DNA of 64,000 nucleotides from Aquisediminimonas profunda (GTDB taxonomy: Bacteria; Pseudomonadota; Alphaproteobacteria; Sphingomonadales; Sphingomonadaceae). This document shows, piece after piece, positions 37,075-45,525 of the stretch. Each line of letters starts with the position of its first letter. Position 1 is the stretch's first letter. The notes below the pieces were generated by a model that saw nothing but the letters and a program-made list of their open reading frames with translations, was not told the DNA's origin and searched no databases. A program made the position numbers and the translations under genes. The stretch is from positions 930,001 through 994,000 of the forward strand of contig NZ_CP080327.1 of NCBI RefSeq assembly GCF_019443285.1. Reading direction: 5' to 3'.

Positions 37075-38110
37075 CCGGAACGGCGAGCGACGGGGGCAGC
37101 TTTGCTCCGATTGCCGCTGGCAGCATGACGAGGACAGCCTGCCGGACACTATGCCAGAAGGCCGAGAGCATCAGCAAAGCGCTGCCGATCACAAAGGCGG
37201 CCAAGGCCACATTCAGACTGATAGCGCCAAATTCCCGGAACAGGGCGATGATAGCGTAGATGACATAGCCGAGTGCGGATACGAGCAGCGCCCGCCGGTC
37301 AACGGCCAGAGCGACAAGCCCCATTGCAATATAAAGCGCCACAACCACCAGTGCCTTGCCCACGCTCGGTTCGCCCTCGAGCATGCCAAGCATTGCGAAG
37401 ATCGAATGCGCAATCATGGGGGCTGCCAGCAAATGCAACCAAAAGGCGACATCCGAACGACGCGTCGTCCGTGTGGGATCTGACATGTCCCAGTGCATGG
37501 CCAAAGCAAAGACGCCGAGGCCAAGGACAAAGAGCGCGGCATATATGACTCGACTGATATTTTCCTCGCCGACCGCCGCAAGAAGGAGTGAGAGGCTGAC
37601 CCCGACCAGAGCGACTGCACCCGCAGCTATCGTGATCGGAACCTGGAACCGCCGCCAGTGGAGCCAGGCAGCCCCTCCGGCTGTTGCTGCGCAACAAGCC
37701 GTAATCGCAGCGCTAGCGCTATTGCCTGCTACTAGCCCGCCGTCGCCCAGAATCGCTGACACGAGTGCGCCGAAAACGCCGCCAACGAACGAGAGCAGGA
37801 AGACAATGCTCGGCAGAGCCATGCGTCTCTGGCGCGTGAAGTATTCCGCCAATCCCCACGACAAGCCAGCGACCGTGGCTGCGCCGACTGCCGGGTGAAT
37901 TTCGCCACCAAGCCATCCGCCGCCGACGAGCAGCAGAACACCCGCGATCGCGACGAAGATGTCGTTGAATCCGGACAGGAGCCGAAAATCCTCTTCATCG
38001 ACCATTGACGTTGCGCGCTGGGCCGAAACATGGGTCCTCAACGCCTCGACTGCCTGTGGACTCAACACTCCAGCCGCTATGGCCGATTCCAGATCGCTCT
38101 CGCTGTACAT
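37052..38110 (-). CDS. DUF2157 domain-containing multi-pass membrane protein
   Basis: 352 aa. A short N-terminal soluble domain (MYSESDLESAIAAGVLSPQAVEALRTHV) is followed by about ten hydrophobic segments (for example DIFVAIAGVLLLVGGGWLGG and IVFLLSFVGGVFGALVSAIL), the DUF2157 layout. Function unknown. Convergent with DUF2794, with which it shares a 23-base overlap. A perfect 11-bp inverted repeat lies 28-63 bases upstream and may be its operator. Confidence 0.88.
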   Translation of the reverse strand: MYSESDLESAIAAGVLSPQAVEALRTHVSAQRATSMVDEEDFRLLSGFNDIFVAIAGVLLLVGGGWLGGEIHPAVGAATVAGLSWGLAEYFTRQRRMALPSIVFLLSFVGGVFGALVSAILGDGGLVAGNSASAAITACCAATAGGAAWLHWRRFQVPITIAAGAVALVGVSLSLLLAAVGEENISRVIYAALFVLGLGVFALAMHWDMSDPTRTTRRSDVAFWLHLLAAPMIAHSIFAMLGMLEGEPSVGKALVVVALYIAMGLVALAVDRRALLVSALGYVIYAIIALFREFGAISLNVALAAFVIGSALLMLSAFWHSVRQAVLVMLPAAIGAKLPPSLAVPVKVQPAS

Positions 38111-38137
38111 CGTTCCGTCTCCTCAAGGCGAACGTCT

Positions 38138-38173
38138 GCCACAAGTGTGTTATCTTTGCAATACACTTGTGGC
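38138..38173. promoter_or_regulatory. perfect 11-bp inverted repeat upstream of the DUF2157 gene
   Basis: GCCACAAGTGT at 38138-38148 is the exact reverse complement of ACACTTGTGGC at 38163-38173, around a 14-base loop. It lies in the 5' region of the DUF2157 gene (start codon 38110, minus strand), next to a separate terminator hairpin. No T-run follows on the sense side, so it is unlikely to be a terminator; operator or leader hairpin is more likely. Confidence 0.6.
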
Positions 38174-38178
38174 CGAAC

Positions 38179-38209
38179 AAAAAAGGGGCCGCATGAAGCA
38201 GCCCCTTTT
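38179..38209 (-). terminator. rho-independent terminator behind the PEPxxWA-CTERM gene
   Basis: On the minus strand AAAAGGGGC (38209-38201) pairs with GCCCCTTTT (38189-38181), nine perfect pairs, followed by T bases. It lies about 25 bases past the PEPxxWA-CTERM stop. A T-run on the other side could let it work bidirectionally. Confidence 0.85.
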
Positions 38210-38234
38210 CCCCCGATAAATTGGATTTGTGTGT

Positions 38235-38876
38235 CTAGGCAAAAGCGACGCGCGTCGCGTGGCGCCTCCGCATGGACCGGCCCAGGACAGCAAAACCAGC
38301 GAACATCATCATCCAGGTGGCAGGCTCTGGCACTGGCGCTGATTTGACAGCAACATTGTCGACCTCGAACGCATTTCCACTTGAATTGAACCGTAGCCCC
38401 GAAACCAGACCTTGGTCCGCGCCAGTGAATGTCAGCTTGGCGATCGGATTAGTCGTTGGACTGGTCTGGTTGCCGTTTGGATTGACTGCCGCATTGGCGC
38501 CAGTGAATGTGGCGATCACGTTGCTCGCGGCATCGAGCACTTCCAGAGTATTGTATGAATCGACCGAACCCCAGATGAAACTGATCTCACTGATCAGCCC
38601 AAAAGCCGACAGGTTGAGCGTACGGGGCGTGCCATCTGTCGGCCCGACCGAAATATAGCCGCCGGTGCTGCCAAAGGGTTGCGCGCGAACGCCGCCGACC
38701 GAACCTGAAAAGATCGTGCCATTATACTCTGGCGTTGCCGAATTGAAATCGAACGTCGGTGTCGGCCCGGCATAGATCGACGCGCCCGGTGTGGCGGACA
38801 GGGTGATTGCGGCATTGGCAGGGACTGCCGAAAGACCAACTGCGGCGGATGCCGCCAGAATCAGGAGCTTCTTCAT
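38235..38876 (-). CDS. PEPxxWA-CTERM sorting domain protein
   Basis: 213-aa secreted protein. Signal peptide MKKLLILAASAAVGLSAVPANA, then a beta-rich, Gly/Asn/Thr-rich body, and the tripartite tail PVPEPATWMMMFAGFAVLGRSMRRR: the PEP-x-x-W motif, a hydrophobic helix and a basic cluster. Such tails are processed by exosortase/archaeosortase-like systems in sphingomonads and relatives that make surface polysaccharide. No exosortase gene is in this window. ATG 38876 has AAGGATGG upstream; a longer frame from 39047 would destroy the signal peptide. About 223 upstream bases hold its promoter region, including the palindrome CCATTTT-C-AAAATGG (38900-38914). Confidence 0.88.
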   Translation of the reverse strand: MKKLLILAASAAVGLSAVPANAAITLSATPGASIYAGPTPTFDFNSATPEYNGTIFSGSVGGVRAQPFGSTGGYISVGPTDGTPRTLNLSAFGLISEISFIWGSVDSYNTLEVLDAASNVIATFTGANAAVNPNGNQTSPTTNPIAKLTFTGADQGLVSGLRFNSSGNAFEVDNVAVKSAPVPEPATWMMMFAGFAVLGRSMRRRHATRVAFA

Positions 38877-39099
38877 TAACCATCCTTCGTTTCGCCATGC
38901 CATTTTCAAAATGGAAAGCCTTGGTTCACAGTTGAAATTCTTAACAAGAACTGCAGACTTGGCATGAAGAATACATGGAATTCGGCCAAAAACCAGCACA
39001 CGGAACGACCGAATATGGTAAATGAAACGCCTGTCTCTGTCTGGCACAATACTCCTGAAATAGCTTAAATGGTTAATTCAACCGGATATGGACTTTCTC

Positions 39100-40005
39100 T
39101 CAACTGCCAAGCGATTGCAATCGATTGATCGCAGCCATGGATTGCTCGGAGCCGGATTGCGGCACGGTTTCACCTGTGCGATCAATGATCTCGGCCCAAT
39201 GGGCTGCGACGCCCTCAACTGTCCGTTCGTCTTCTGAAAGAGCTACGCCGCGTGTCAGCGTGACATTTGCCGCATGGAAGAAGCCGCCACCAGCGCCTAC
39301 AATCGCGTTTGAAGGCGCGTCGTCGCTCACGAGGTAGAGTGCAGCCGGCACTACATTGATCGGGTTGAATGATTTGAACGCTTCCGGCGGGAAAATGTCT
39401 TCGGTCATGCGCGTTGCTGCGATCGGAGCGAGCGTGTTGACCTTGATATTGTTCTTCGCGCCTTCAAGGTAGAGCGACTTGGTGAACCCGGCCAGCCCCA
39501 GCTTGGCAGCGCCATAGTTGGTCTGGCCGAAATTGCCATAAAGCCCTGTTGAAGACGCCGTCATGAGGATGCGTCCATAATTCTGTTCGCGCATCGTTTC
39601 CCAAACCGCCTTGGTGCAGTTTGCGGAGCCAATGAGGTGAACCTTCACCACGAGCTCGAAGTCCGCAATTTCCATCTTGGCGAAACTCTTGTCGCGCAAG
39701 ATGCCGGCATTGTTGATCAGGATATGGACTCCGCCCCAGGCTTCCTTGGCCTTCGCAACCATTTCGACCATCTGGTCATATTCCGCGACATTGCCGCCGT
39801 TCGACATGGCGTCTCCGCCCATGGCCCTGATCTCTTCAACGACCTTGAGCGCCGAATCGGAATGCCCGGTGCCGTCTCGTGCTGCGCCGAGATCATTAAC
39901 GACCACCTTTGCGCCGCGGCGCGCGAGTTCAAGTGCATATTCGCGACCAAGTCCGCCGCCCGCGCCTGTGACGATGGCAACCTTGCCTGCAAAACTGATG
40001 GTCAT
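39100..40005 (-). CDS. SDR-family oxidoreductase (HSD17B4/MFE-2-like hydroxyacyl-CoA dehydrogenase)
   Basis: 301 aa. Rossmann motif TGAGGGLGREYALELARRG, VVVNDLG, and the catalytic Ser/Tyr/Lys in ASSTGLYGNFGQTNYGAAKLGL. The VVNDLGAARDGTG sequence matches the dehydrogenase part of peroxisomal multifunctional enzyme type 2, which oxidises (3R)-hydroxyacyl-CoA. The exact substrate is not established. ATG 40005 is supported by CGGAGCAGAG upstream; a frame from 40242 is rejected as overlapping the divergent gene. Confidence 0.9.
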   Translation of the reverse strand: MTISFAGKVAIVTGAGGGLGREYALELARRGAKVVVNDLGAARDGTGHSDSALKVVEEIRAMGGDAMSNGGNVAEYDQMVEMVAKAKEAWGGVHILINNAGILRDKSFAKMEIADFELVVKVHLIGSANCTKAVWETMREQNYGRILMTASSTGLYGNFGQTNYGAAKLGLAGFTKSLYLEGAKNNIKVNTLAPIAATRMTEDIFPPEAFKSFNPINVVPAALYLVSDDAPSNAIVGAGGGFFHAANVTLTRGVALSEDERTVEGVAAHWAEIIDRTGETVPQSGSEQSMAAINRLQSLGS

Positions 40006-40166
40006 GGTCTCTGCTCCGATAACAAATGATGGCGGCTGATTAGCGCCTGTTTTTGTGCGCGCAAGCGCCTTCATCCTGACGCTACGGCAAGGCAAAGCTG
40101 ATCGCGCCCTCGACATTTTCGCCGAACCGAGCTTTAGCCTGAGAGAATTGTTTCGAGGAGCATGCC

Positions 40167-40982
40167 ATGGATGGGCGCCATCTGGCAAAGGCACTTGCCA
40201 ATCCTGCCTATGTGCAAGGGCTCGATCCGCACGGATGGGCATCGCTCCTGGCTATGGCCGATGCGGAAGAACTTACAGCCAGCCTCGCCTGGCGCGTGAA
40301 TGGATTGGCCATTCCAGAAGATGTCTTGGCCCACCTGACGCTTGCATATGAAAGGGCGGAGGAAAGCCGAACCAAGACACTTGGCGTTGTGCGCGCGATT
40401 GCTGACCAACTGGTGCCGGCCGGGATTTCGGCAATAGTGCTGGCCGAGGCAGCATGGATCGCTGCCGGGCTGGATGCAGCGCGCGGCGCTTTTGCGGCCG
40501 ATGTCGCAATTGCCGTTCCCCGGGAACGCGAGGCCGATGCACGCGGGCTTCTCGCCCCTTCGATCCGGCTGGAGCTTACCGCAGACGCTGGCGTACGTCC
40601 GCTTGAAAACGGGCTGCTTGTGAAGGCTCCCGAGTCCATGCTGATGGATGCAGTCGTCGCGCTTCTGGGCCGCGGCGATCCGGCAGGACTGGCCGGACTT
40701 TGGGCAATAGACCGGCTGATCCGTGAATTTTGCGACGTCGAAGGCTTCTGGCAGCGTTTGCACAGCTGCTCGGCCGCCCGAAAGCGCACACCGCTCTTGT
40801 CACGCGCGCTTCGCCTGTCACATCATCTTTTTGAAACGCCCGTCGACCCTTGGCTGGCTTGGGAACCGCGGCGCGGCGATATCTTTTATCTGGGGCGCAT
40901 TCTTGCGCGCAATGCGCGTGGCGAGGAATCCTGTCGAATCCTGCGGCTCGCCTTTCGCGTGAGAGCCCGGCTGCGCGGCTAG
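40167..40982 (+). CDS. nucleotidyltransferase-like protein (NTP_transf_5-like, degenerate)
   Basis: 271 aa. Helical start, then GVVRAIADQLVPAGISAIVLAEAAWIAAGLDAARGAFAADVAIAVPRE, which has the layout of the NTP_transf_5 proteins: a helix, a beta strand, a glycine-led loop and an Asp pair. The usual KG motif is replaced by LAEAAW and the DxD is reduced to ADVAI, so catalytic activity is doubtful. I am unsure of this family. The C-terminal half is Arg-rich. The gene sits directly upstream of glmU, about 20 bases before the TTG that precedes its ATG. Confidence 0.6.
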   Translation: MDGRHLAKALANPAYVQGLDPHGWASLLAMADAEELTASLAWRVNGLAIPEDVLAHLTLAYERAEESRTKTLGVVRAIADQLVPAGISAIVLAEAAWIAAGLDAARGAFAADVAIAVPREREADARGLLAPSIRLELTADAGVRPLENGLLVKAPESMLMDAVVALLGRGDPAGLAGLWAIDRLIREFCDVEGFWQRLHSCSAARKRTPLLSRALRLSHHLFETPVDPWLAWEPRRGDIFYLGRILARNARGEESCRILRLAFRVRARLRG

Positions 40983-41022
40983 TTCTGGAATCTGCAACCA
41001 TTTGGTGGCAAAGACTGAGGTC

Positions 41023-42381
41023 ATGAGCAAAAGACCTGTTGCTGCTGTCATTCTTGCCGCGGGCAAGGGTACGCGCATGAAATCCGACCTGCACAAGGTC
41101 CTCCACCCGATCGCCGGCAAGCCGATGCTGCTGCATTTGCTGGAAAGCGTCGAGGCGCTGGATGCAACGCGCAAAGTCGTCATCGTGGGCAGCGGGAAGG
41201 AACAGCTCGAAACAGCGGTTGCGGGCACCGGCTGCACGATTGCGGTGCAGGAGCCGCAGCTTGGCACGGGCCACGCCGTCCAGCAGGCGGAGACCGCGCT
41301 ATCCGGCTTCGATGGTGATGTCCTGATCCTTTATGGCGATGTGCCCTTTGTTCCAGCCGATACAATGCGGGCGATGCTCGACCGGCTTGGGGAGGCCGAT
41401 CAGCCCGCAGTGGTTGTCCTGGGCTTCGAACCTTCCGACGGCCTTCAATATGGGCGAGTCATCGCATCGGATAGCGGCCGGATCACCAAAATGGTCGAGT
41501 ACAAGGATGCGACGCCTGCAGAGCGCGATTTTCCACTGTGCAATTCCGGGCTCATGGCCGTCCGATCGCAGGACCTCTTCGCTTTGCTCTCCCGGGTGGG
41601 CAAGGACAATGCGGCTGGGGAGTATTATCTCGTCGATATCGTCAATATCGCTATTGCCGACGGCCGATCATGTGCAGTCATCACGACCGACCCGTTCGAT
41701 GTGGCCGGAATCAACAGCAGGGCCGAACTTGCCGAAATGGAAGCTCAATGGCAGGCGCGCCGCCGCCAACGGGCCATGGACGAAGGTGCCACGTTGGTGG
41801 CGCCCGAGACGGTCTGGTTTTCGCATGACACGCGTATTGGCCGCGATGTGCTCATCGAACCCAATGTGTTCTTTGGCCCCGATGTGTCCATTGCCGATTC
41901 TGCAATTATCCGAGGCTTTTCGCATATCGAGGGCGCGAGGATTGCCAGTGGTGCAGAAGTGGGGCCATTTGCGCGCCTTCGTCCGGGGGTCGTGCTTGAA
42001 GAAAAGGCAAAGGTCGGCAATTTCGTTGAAATGAAGAAGGCGCGTCTCGGCAAAGGTGCCAAGGCAAGTCATCTGACCTACCTGGGCGATGCCGATGTTG
42101 GCGACGGCGCAAATATCGGTGCCGGCACGATTACCTGCAATTATGACGGGTTTTTGAAATATCGGACGGAAATCGGGGCGGGAGCCTTCATCGGCTCCAA
42201 TTCCGCACTCGTCGCGCCGGTCTCCATTGGTGAGGGCGCAATTGTTGCGGCCGGCTCTGTCGTCACGGCCGATGTGCATGCCGATGCTTTGGCCATTGCC
42301 CGCGGATCACAGGAAATGAAGCCAAACTGGGCCCGGCGATTCCGAGAAGTCATGGCCGCGAAGAAGGCAGAACGGAAATAG
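41023..42381 (+). CDS. glmU: bifunctional UDP-N-acetylglucosamine pyrophosphorylase/GlcN-1-P acetyltransferase
   Basis: Makes UDP-GlcNAc for peptidoglycan and lipopolysaccharide. 452 aa: N-terminal pyrophosphorylase with AAVILAAGKGTRMKSDLHKVLHPIAGKP and the acceptor-site region YGDVPFVP; C-terminal left-handed beta-helix acetyltransferase with GPFARLRPGVVLEEKAKVGNFVEMKKARLGKGAKASHLTYLGDADVG. ATG 41023 is chosen over an upstream TTG at 41002 because MSKRPVAAVILAAGKG is the family start. Confidence 0.97.
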   Translation: MSKRPVAAVILAAGKGTRMKSDLHKVLHPIAGKPMLLHLLESVEALDATRKVVIVGSGKEQLETAVAGTGCTIAVQEPQLGTGHAVQQAETALSGFDGDVLILYGDVPFVPADTMRAMLDRLGEADQPAVVVLGFEPSDGLQYGRVIASDSGRITKMVEYKDATPAERDFPLCNSGLMAVRSQDLFALLSRVGKDNAAGEYYLVDIVNIAIADGRSCAVITTDPFDVAGINSRAELAEMEAQWQARRRQRAMDEGATLVAPETVWFSHDTRIGRDVLIEPNVFFGPDVSIADSAIIRGFSHIEGARIASGAEVGPFARLRPGVVLEEKAKVGNFVEMKKARLGKGAKASHLTYLGDADVGDGANIGAGTITCNYDGFLKYRTEIGAGAFIGSNSALVAPVSIGEGAIVAAGSVVTADVHADALAIARGSQEMKPNWARRFREVMAAKKAERK

Positions 42382-42429
42382 CCTCGCGTCTTGAGCGCAG
42401 GGCTGCCCGGCACTGATGTCCGGTTTCGC

Positions 42430-42458
42430 TTGAAATTCTTAAGCTTTCTACCGATATT
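42430..42458 (+). promoter_or_regulatory. putative sigma-70-type promoter of the Bax-inhibitor-1 gene
   Basis: TTGAAA (42430-42435) and GATATT (42453-42458) are separated by 17 bases, 45 bases upstream of ATG 42503. -35 matches 5 of 6 and -10 matches 4 of 6 of the general consensus. Confidence 0.45.
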
Positions 42459-42502
42459 GAAGAAATCCGGTGCTTTTCACCGGGCAAAGGAGTGAAATTA
42501 CG

Positions 42503-43237
42503 ATGGCCAACTGGTCGGATCCCCGCATTGTCGGAGCCCCCTTGGGCGCCGCTGCTGGCACGCAAAGCGCCGCCTATGATGCGGGCCTGCGTTCCTACAT
42601 GCTGTCTGTTTACAACTACATGGCGTCCGGCGTCCTGCTGACGGGCATTGTCGCGCTGCTCTTCGCACGCAGCGGCTATGCCCAGTCGATCATGATGTCT
42701 CCGGGCATTCTGAAATACGTTATCATGTTTGCGCCGTTGGGCTTTGTCTTCGCACTGAGCTTCGGCATCAATCGCATGTCGACGGCTGCCGCACAGGCCA
42801 CTTACTGGGCCTATGCAGCCGTCATGGGCATGTCGCTCTCGACGATATTCCTGATTTATACCGGAACATCGATTGCCCAGACCTTCTTCGCGACGGCCGG
42901 AGCCTTCGCAGGCCTCAGCCTTTATGGCTATACCACCAAGAAGGACCTCTCTGGCTTCGGCACGTTCCTGATTATGGGTGTTGTCGGCCTGCTGGTGGCG
43001 AGTATCGTCAACATCTTCATGCAGTCCGGCCCGTTCCAGCTTGTGATCAGCGCCCTTGGCGTCCTGATCTTTGCCGGACTGACCGCCTATGACACACAGA
43101 AGATCAAGTCGATGTACAGCTATGTTGCTGGCAGCGAGATGGTCGGGAAAACCGTCGTGATGGGTGCGCTGCAGCTCTATCTCGACTTCATCAACATGTT
43201 CATGTTCCTGCTGCGGCTGTTCGGTTCGCGCGACTGA
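42503..43237 (+). CDS. Bax inhibitor-1/YccA family membrane protein
   Basis: 244 aa, seven helices. The family is an inner-membrane Ca2+-leak/FtsH-linked group (E. coli YccA, YbhL). Seen: AAYDAGLRSYMLSVYNYMASGVLLTGIVALLF, ATYWAYAAVMGMSLSTIFLIYTGTSIAQTFF, YGYTTKKDLSGFGTFLIMG, and the terminal AYDTQKIK then LYLDFINMFMFLLRLFG, which carry the conserved Asp pair. AAGGAG precedes ATG 42503. A strong terminator follows. Confidence 0.94.
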   Translation: MANWSDPRIVGAPLGAAAGTQSAAYDAGLRSYMLSVYNYMASGVLLTGIVALLFARSGYAQSIMMSPGILKYVIMFAPLGFVFALSFGINRMSTAAAQATYWAYAAVMGMSLSTIFLIYTGTSIAQTFFATAGAFAGLSLYGYTTKKDLSGFGTFLIMGVVGLLVASIVNIFMQSGPFQLVISALGVLIFAGLTAYDTQKIKSMYSYVAGSEMVGKTVVMGALQLYLDFINMFMFLLRLFGSRD

Positions 43238-43263
43238 TCCAGCAGATCATGGCTGAAACAAGC

Positions 43264-43296
43264 GGCCCGGCAGGAGCGATCCTGCCGGGCCTTTTT
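43264..43296 (+). terminator. strong rho-independent terminator (Bax-inhibitor-1/cysK)
   Basis: GGCCCGGCAGGA (43264-43275) pairs perfectly with TCCTGCCGGGCC (43280-43291) around a GCGA tetraloop, then five T. Twelve perfect pairs make this the clearest terminator in the window. It sits between convergent genes and is best placed for the plus-strand gene. Confidence 0.93.
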
Positions 43297-43301
43297 CATG
43301 C

Positions 43302-44219
43302 CTATTCCGGCAGGAAGTCCGGTACGCTCAGATAGCGTTCGCCGGTATCATAGTTGAAACCAAGCACCCGAGCGTTCCTGGGCAGGTCCGGCAGCTTCTG
43401 GGCAATGGCAGCCAGTGTTGCGCCCGATGAAATGCCGACCAGCATGCCTTCCTCCGTTGCAGAGCGCCGTGCCATTGCCTTTGCATCGGCCGGATCGACT
43501 TGGATAACACCATCAAGCAACTGGGTGTGGAGGTTTGCCGGGATGAAACCTGCGCCAATGCCCTGAATGGGATGCGGGGCCGGGCTGCCGCCCGAAATGA
43601 CCGGCGAAAGCGTCGGCTCGACTGCAAAAACCTTCAGGTTCGGCCAAACCTTTTTCAGGTACTGCGCAACGCCCGTGATATGGCCGCCGGTTCCGACGCC
43701 GGTGATGATGGCGTCAAGCGGCGCATCCTTGAAGTCCGCGAGGATCTCGGGCCCCGTCGTGCGGACGTGAATGTCGATATTCGCCGGATTTTCGAATTGC
43801 TGCGGCATCCATGCGCCGGGCGTGGTCGAGACGATCTCCAGCGCGCGCTCGATTGCGCCTTTCATGCCCTTTTCGCGGGGCGTTAGGTCGAATGTGGCGC
43901 CATAGGCCAGCATCAGGCGCCGGCGTTCGATCGACATGCTTTCCGGCATCACGAGGACAAGCTTGTATCCCTTAACGGCTGCAACCATCGCGAGGCCAAT
44001 GCCCGTATTTCCGGACGTCGGTTCAACAATTGTGCCGCCGGGCTTCAGCGCGCCCGACTTTTCGGCATCCTCGATCATCGCAAGACCAATTCGGTCCTTG
44101 ATGGATCCGCCAGGATTGCTCCGTTCGGACTTGATCCAGACTTCGGCATCCGGAAACAGCCGCGCAACGCGGACGTGGGGGGTGTTGCCAATGGTTTCGA
44201 GGATATTGGCTGCCTTCAT
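43302..44219 (-). CDS. cysK: cysteine synthase A (O-acetylserine sulfhydrylase)
   Basis: PLP enzyme that converts O-acetylserine and sulfide to cysteine; uses the product of cysE (36047-36736). 305 aa. The PLP lysine is in [13 protein letters not shown], the substrate loop is [10 protein letters not shown], and the PLP-phosphate loop is [20 protein letters not shown] precedes ATG 44219; the longer frame from 44681 is an in-frame extension into the upstream gene and is rejected. Overlaps the MFS stop by four bases (ATGA). Confidence 0.96.
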   Translation of the reverse strand: MKAANILETIGNTPHVRVARLFPDAEVWIKSERSNPGGSIKDRIGLAMIEDAEKSGALKPGGTIVEPTSGNTGIGLAMVAAVKGYKLVLVMPESMSIERRRLMLAYGATFDLTPREKGMKGAIERALEIVSTTPGAWMPQQFENPANIDIHVRTTGPEILADFKDAPLDAIITGVGTGGHITGVAQYLKKVWPNLKVFAVEPTLSPVISGGSPAPHPIQGIGAGFIPANLHTQLLDGVIQVDPADAKAMARRSATEEGMLVGISSGATLAAIAQKLPDLPRNARVLGFNYDTGERYLSVPDFLPE

Positions 44220-45475
44220 GTCGTCAACTCCTTTGGTAAGTCGAATGTCTTTGCCCGGCGCAATTCGGGAAAAATATAGGCCCAGATCAGGGTCACGGCA
44301 ATTGCCCCGGCACCGCCAATCACGACCGCGCCGATTGGGCCGACCAGCGCCGCTGCCAGCCCCGATTGAGCCTCTCCCAACTCGTTCGAGCCCGAGATCG
44401 CAAGCTGGGATACGGCGTTGACGCGACCGCGCATTTCGTCCGGCGTATAAAGCTGGACAAGGGAGGAGCGGACATAGACGGACAGCATGTCCGCAGCGCC
44501 AAGGATCGTCAGCATCCCAAGCGAGAGCCACAAATTCGTCGAAATGCCGAAGACGATCGTCGCCACGCCAAAGGCAATTACCGCTGCCAGCATCTTGATC
44601 CCGACATTGCTCGCCAGCGGGCGAAAGGAAAACCACAGCGCCATGATTGTCGCGCCGAGCGCAGGCGCCCCGCGCAACCATCCAAGACCTTCGGGTCCGA
44701 TCTTCAATATGTCACGTGCATAGACAGGCAGAAGAGCCGTTGCGCCCGCAAGCAGGACGGCAAACAGGTCGAGCGTAATCGCGCCCAGCAGGAACCGGTG
44801 GCCACGAACATAGCCAAGTCCGTCAATCATCTGGCGTAACGGATGCGATCCATCCTTGATCGAGGTGCGCGCATAGGGGCGGATCGACAGGATGGAGGCC
44901 GTCGTGATGGCCAGCAGGGCTGCGGCGATCCAGTATGAAGAGGCTGGATGGGCAGCATAGGCCAATCCGCCAAAGGCCGGGCCCAGAATGCCGCCGGTTT
45001 GCCATGCGATGCTGCTCATGGCGATTGCGCGGGGCAGCGATTCCGGCGGAACGAGATTGGGAGCAATCGAACTGAGTGACGGACCGTTGAACGCACGCAC
45101 GACGCCGTGCAGTCCCGCGACAATGAACAGGGCAGGCAGAGTCAGACTGTCATGTGCGGTCATCCACCCCAAAGCGAGCGCATTGAGCAGGTCAAGCGAT
45201 ATCGCTGCCGATGCAACGAACCGCCGGTCAAATCGGTCTGCCATCCATCCGGCAACCGGCATCAGGACGAGCAGCGGAAGGAACTGGGCTATACCGATGA
45301 GGCCAAGCTGGAACGCTGCGGCCTTCGGCCCCATGCCATAATCGGTCCGTGCAACATCATAGACCTGCCAGCCGATCACCACGACCATGCCCACTTGCGC
45401 CAGCACCGCACAGAAGCGCGCAATCCAGAACAGGCGGTAGTCGCGAAACGCCAGTGGAGATTGCGGCTTGCTCAT
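44216..45475 (-). CDS. MFS transporter, DHA3/EntS-like exporter
   Basis: 419-aa permease. [41 protein letters not shown] is typical of the group, as are [14 protein letters not shown] and the substrate-region [23 protein letters not shown]. EntS-type proteins export siderophores or drugs; substrate unknown. The 3' end overlaps cysK by four bases, so cysK is translated downstream of it, possibly linking export to cysteine supply. Confidence 0.88.
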   Translation of the reverse strand: MSKPQSPLAFRDYRLFWIARFCAVLAQVGMVVVIGWQVYDVARTDYGMGPKAAAFQLGLIGIAQFLPLLVLMPVAGWMADRFDRRFVASAAISLDLLNALALGWMTAHDSLTLPALFIVAGLHGVVRAFNGPSLSSIAPNLVPPESLPRAIAMSSIAWQTGGILGPAFGGLAYAAHPASSYWIAAALLAITTASILSIRPYARTSIKDGSHPLRQMIDGLGYVRGHRFLLGAITLDLFAVLLAGATALLPVYARDILKIGPEGLGWLRGAPALGATIMALWFSFRPLASNVGIKMLAAVIAFGVATIVFGISTNLWLSLGMLTILGAADMLSVYVRSSLVQLYTPDEMRGRVNAVSQLAISGSNELGEAQSGLAAALVGPIGAVVIGGAGAIAVTLIWAYIFPELRRAKTFDLPKELTT

Positions 45476-45525
45476 TCAGGCGTGCCGCAACAGGCCGGAT
45501 CGGGAAAGATCGTCATGAACCAGCC

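Noticed and set aside
42430-42442. A 13-base sequence TTGAAATTCTTAA shared with 38932-38944 (upstream of the PEPxxWA-CTERM gene).
   Set aside because: Opposite orientation relative to the two genes, and in 64 kb many 13-mers are expected to recur by chance; not treated as a shared operator.
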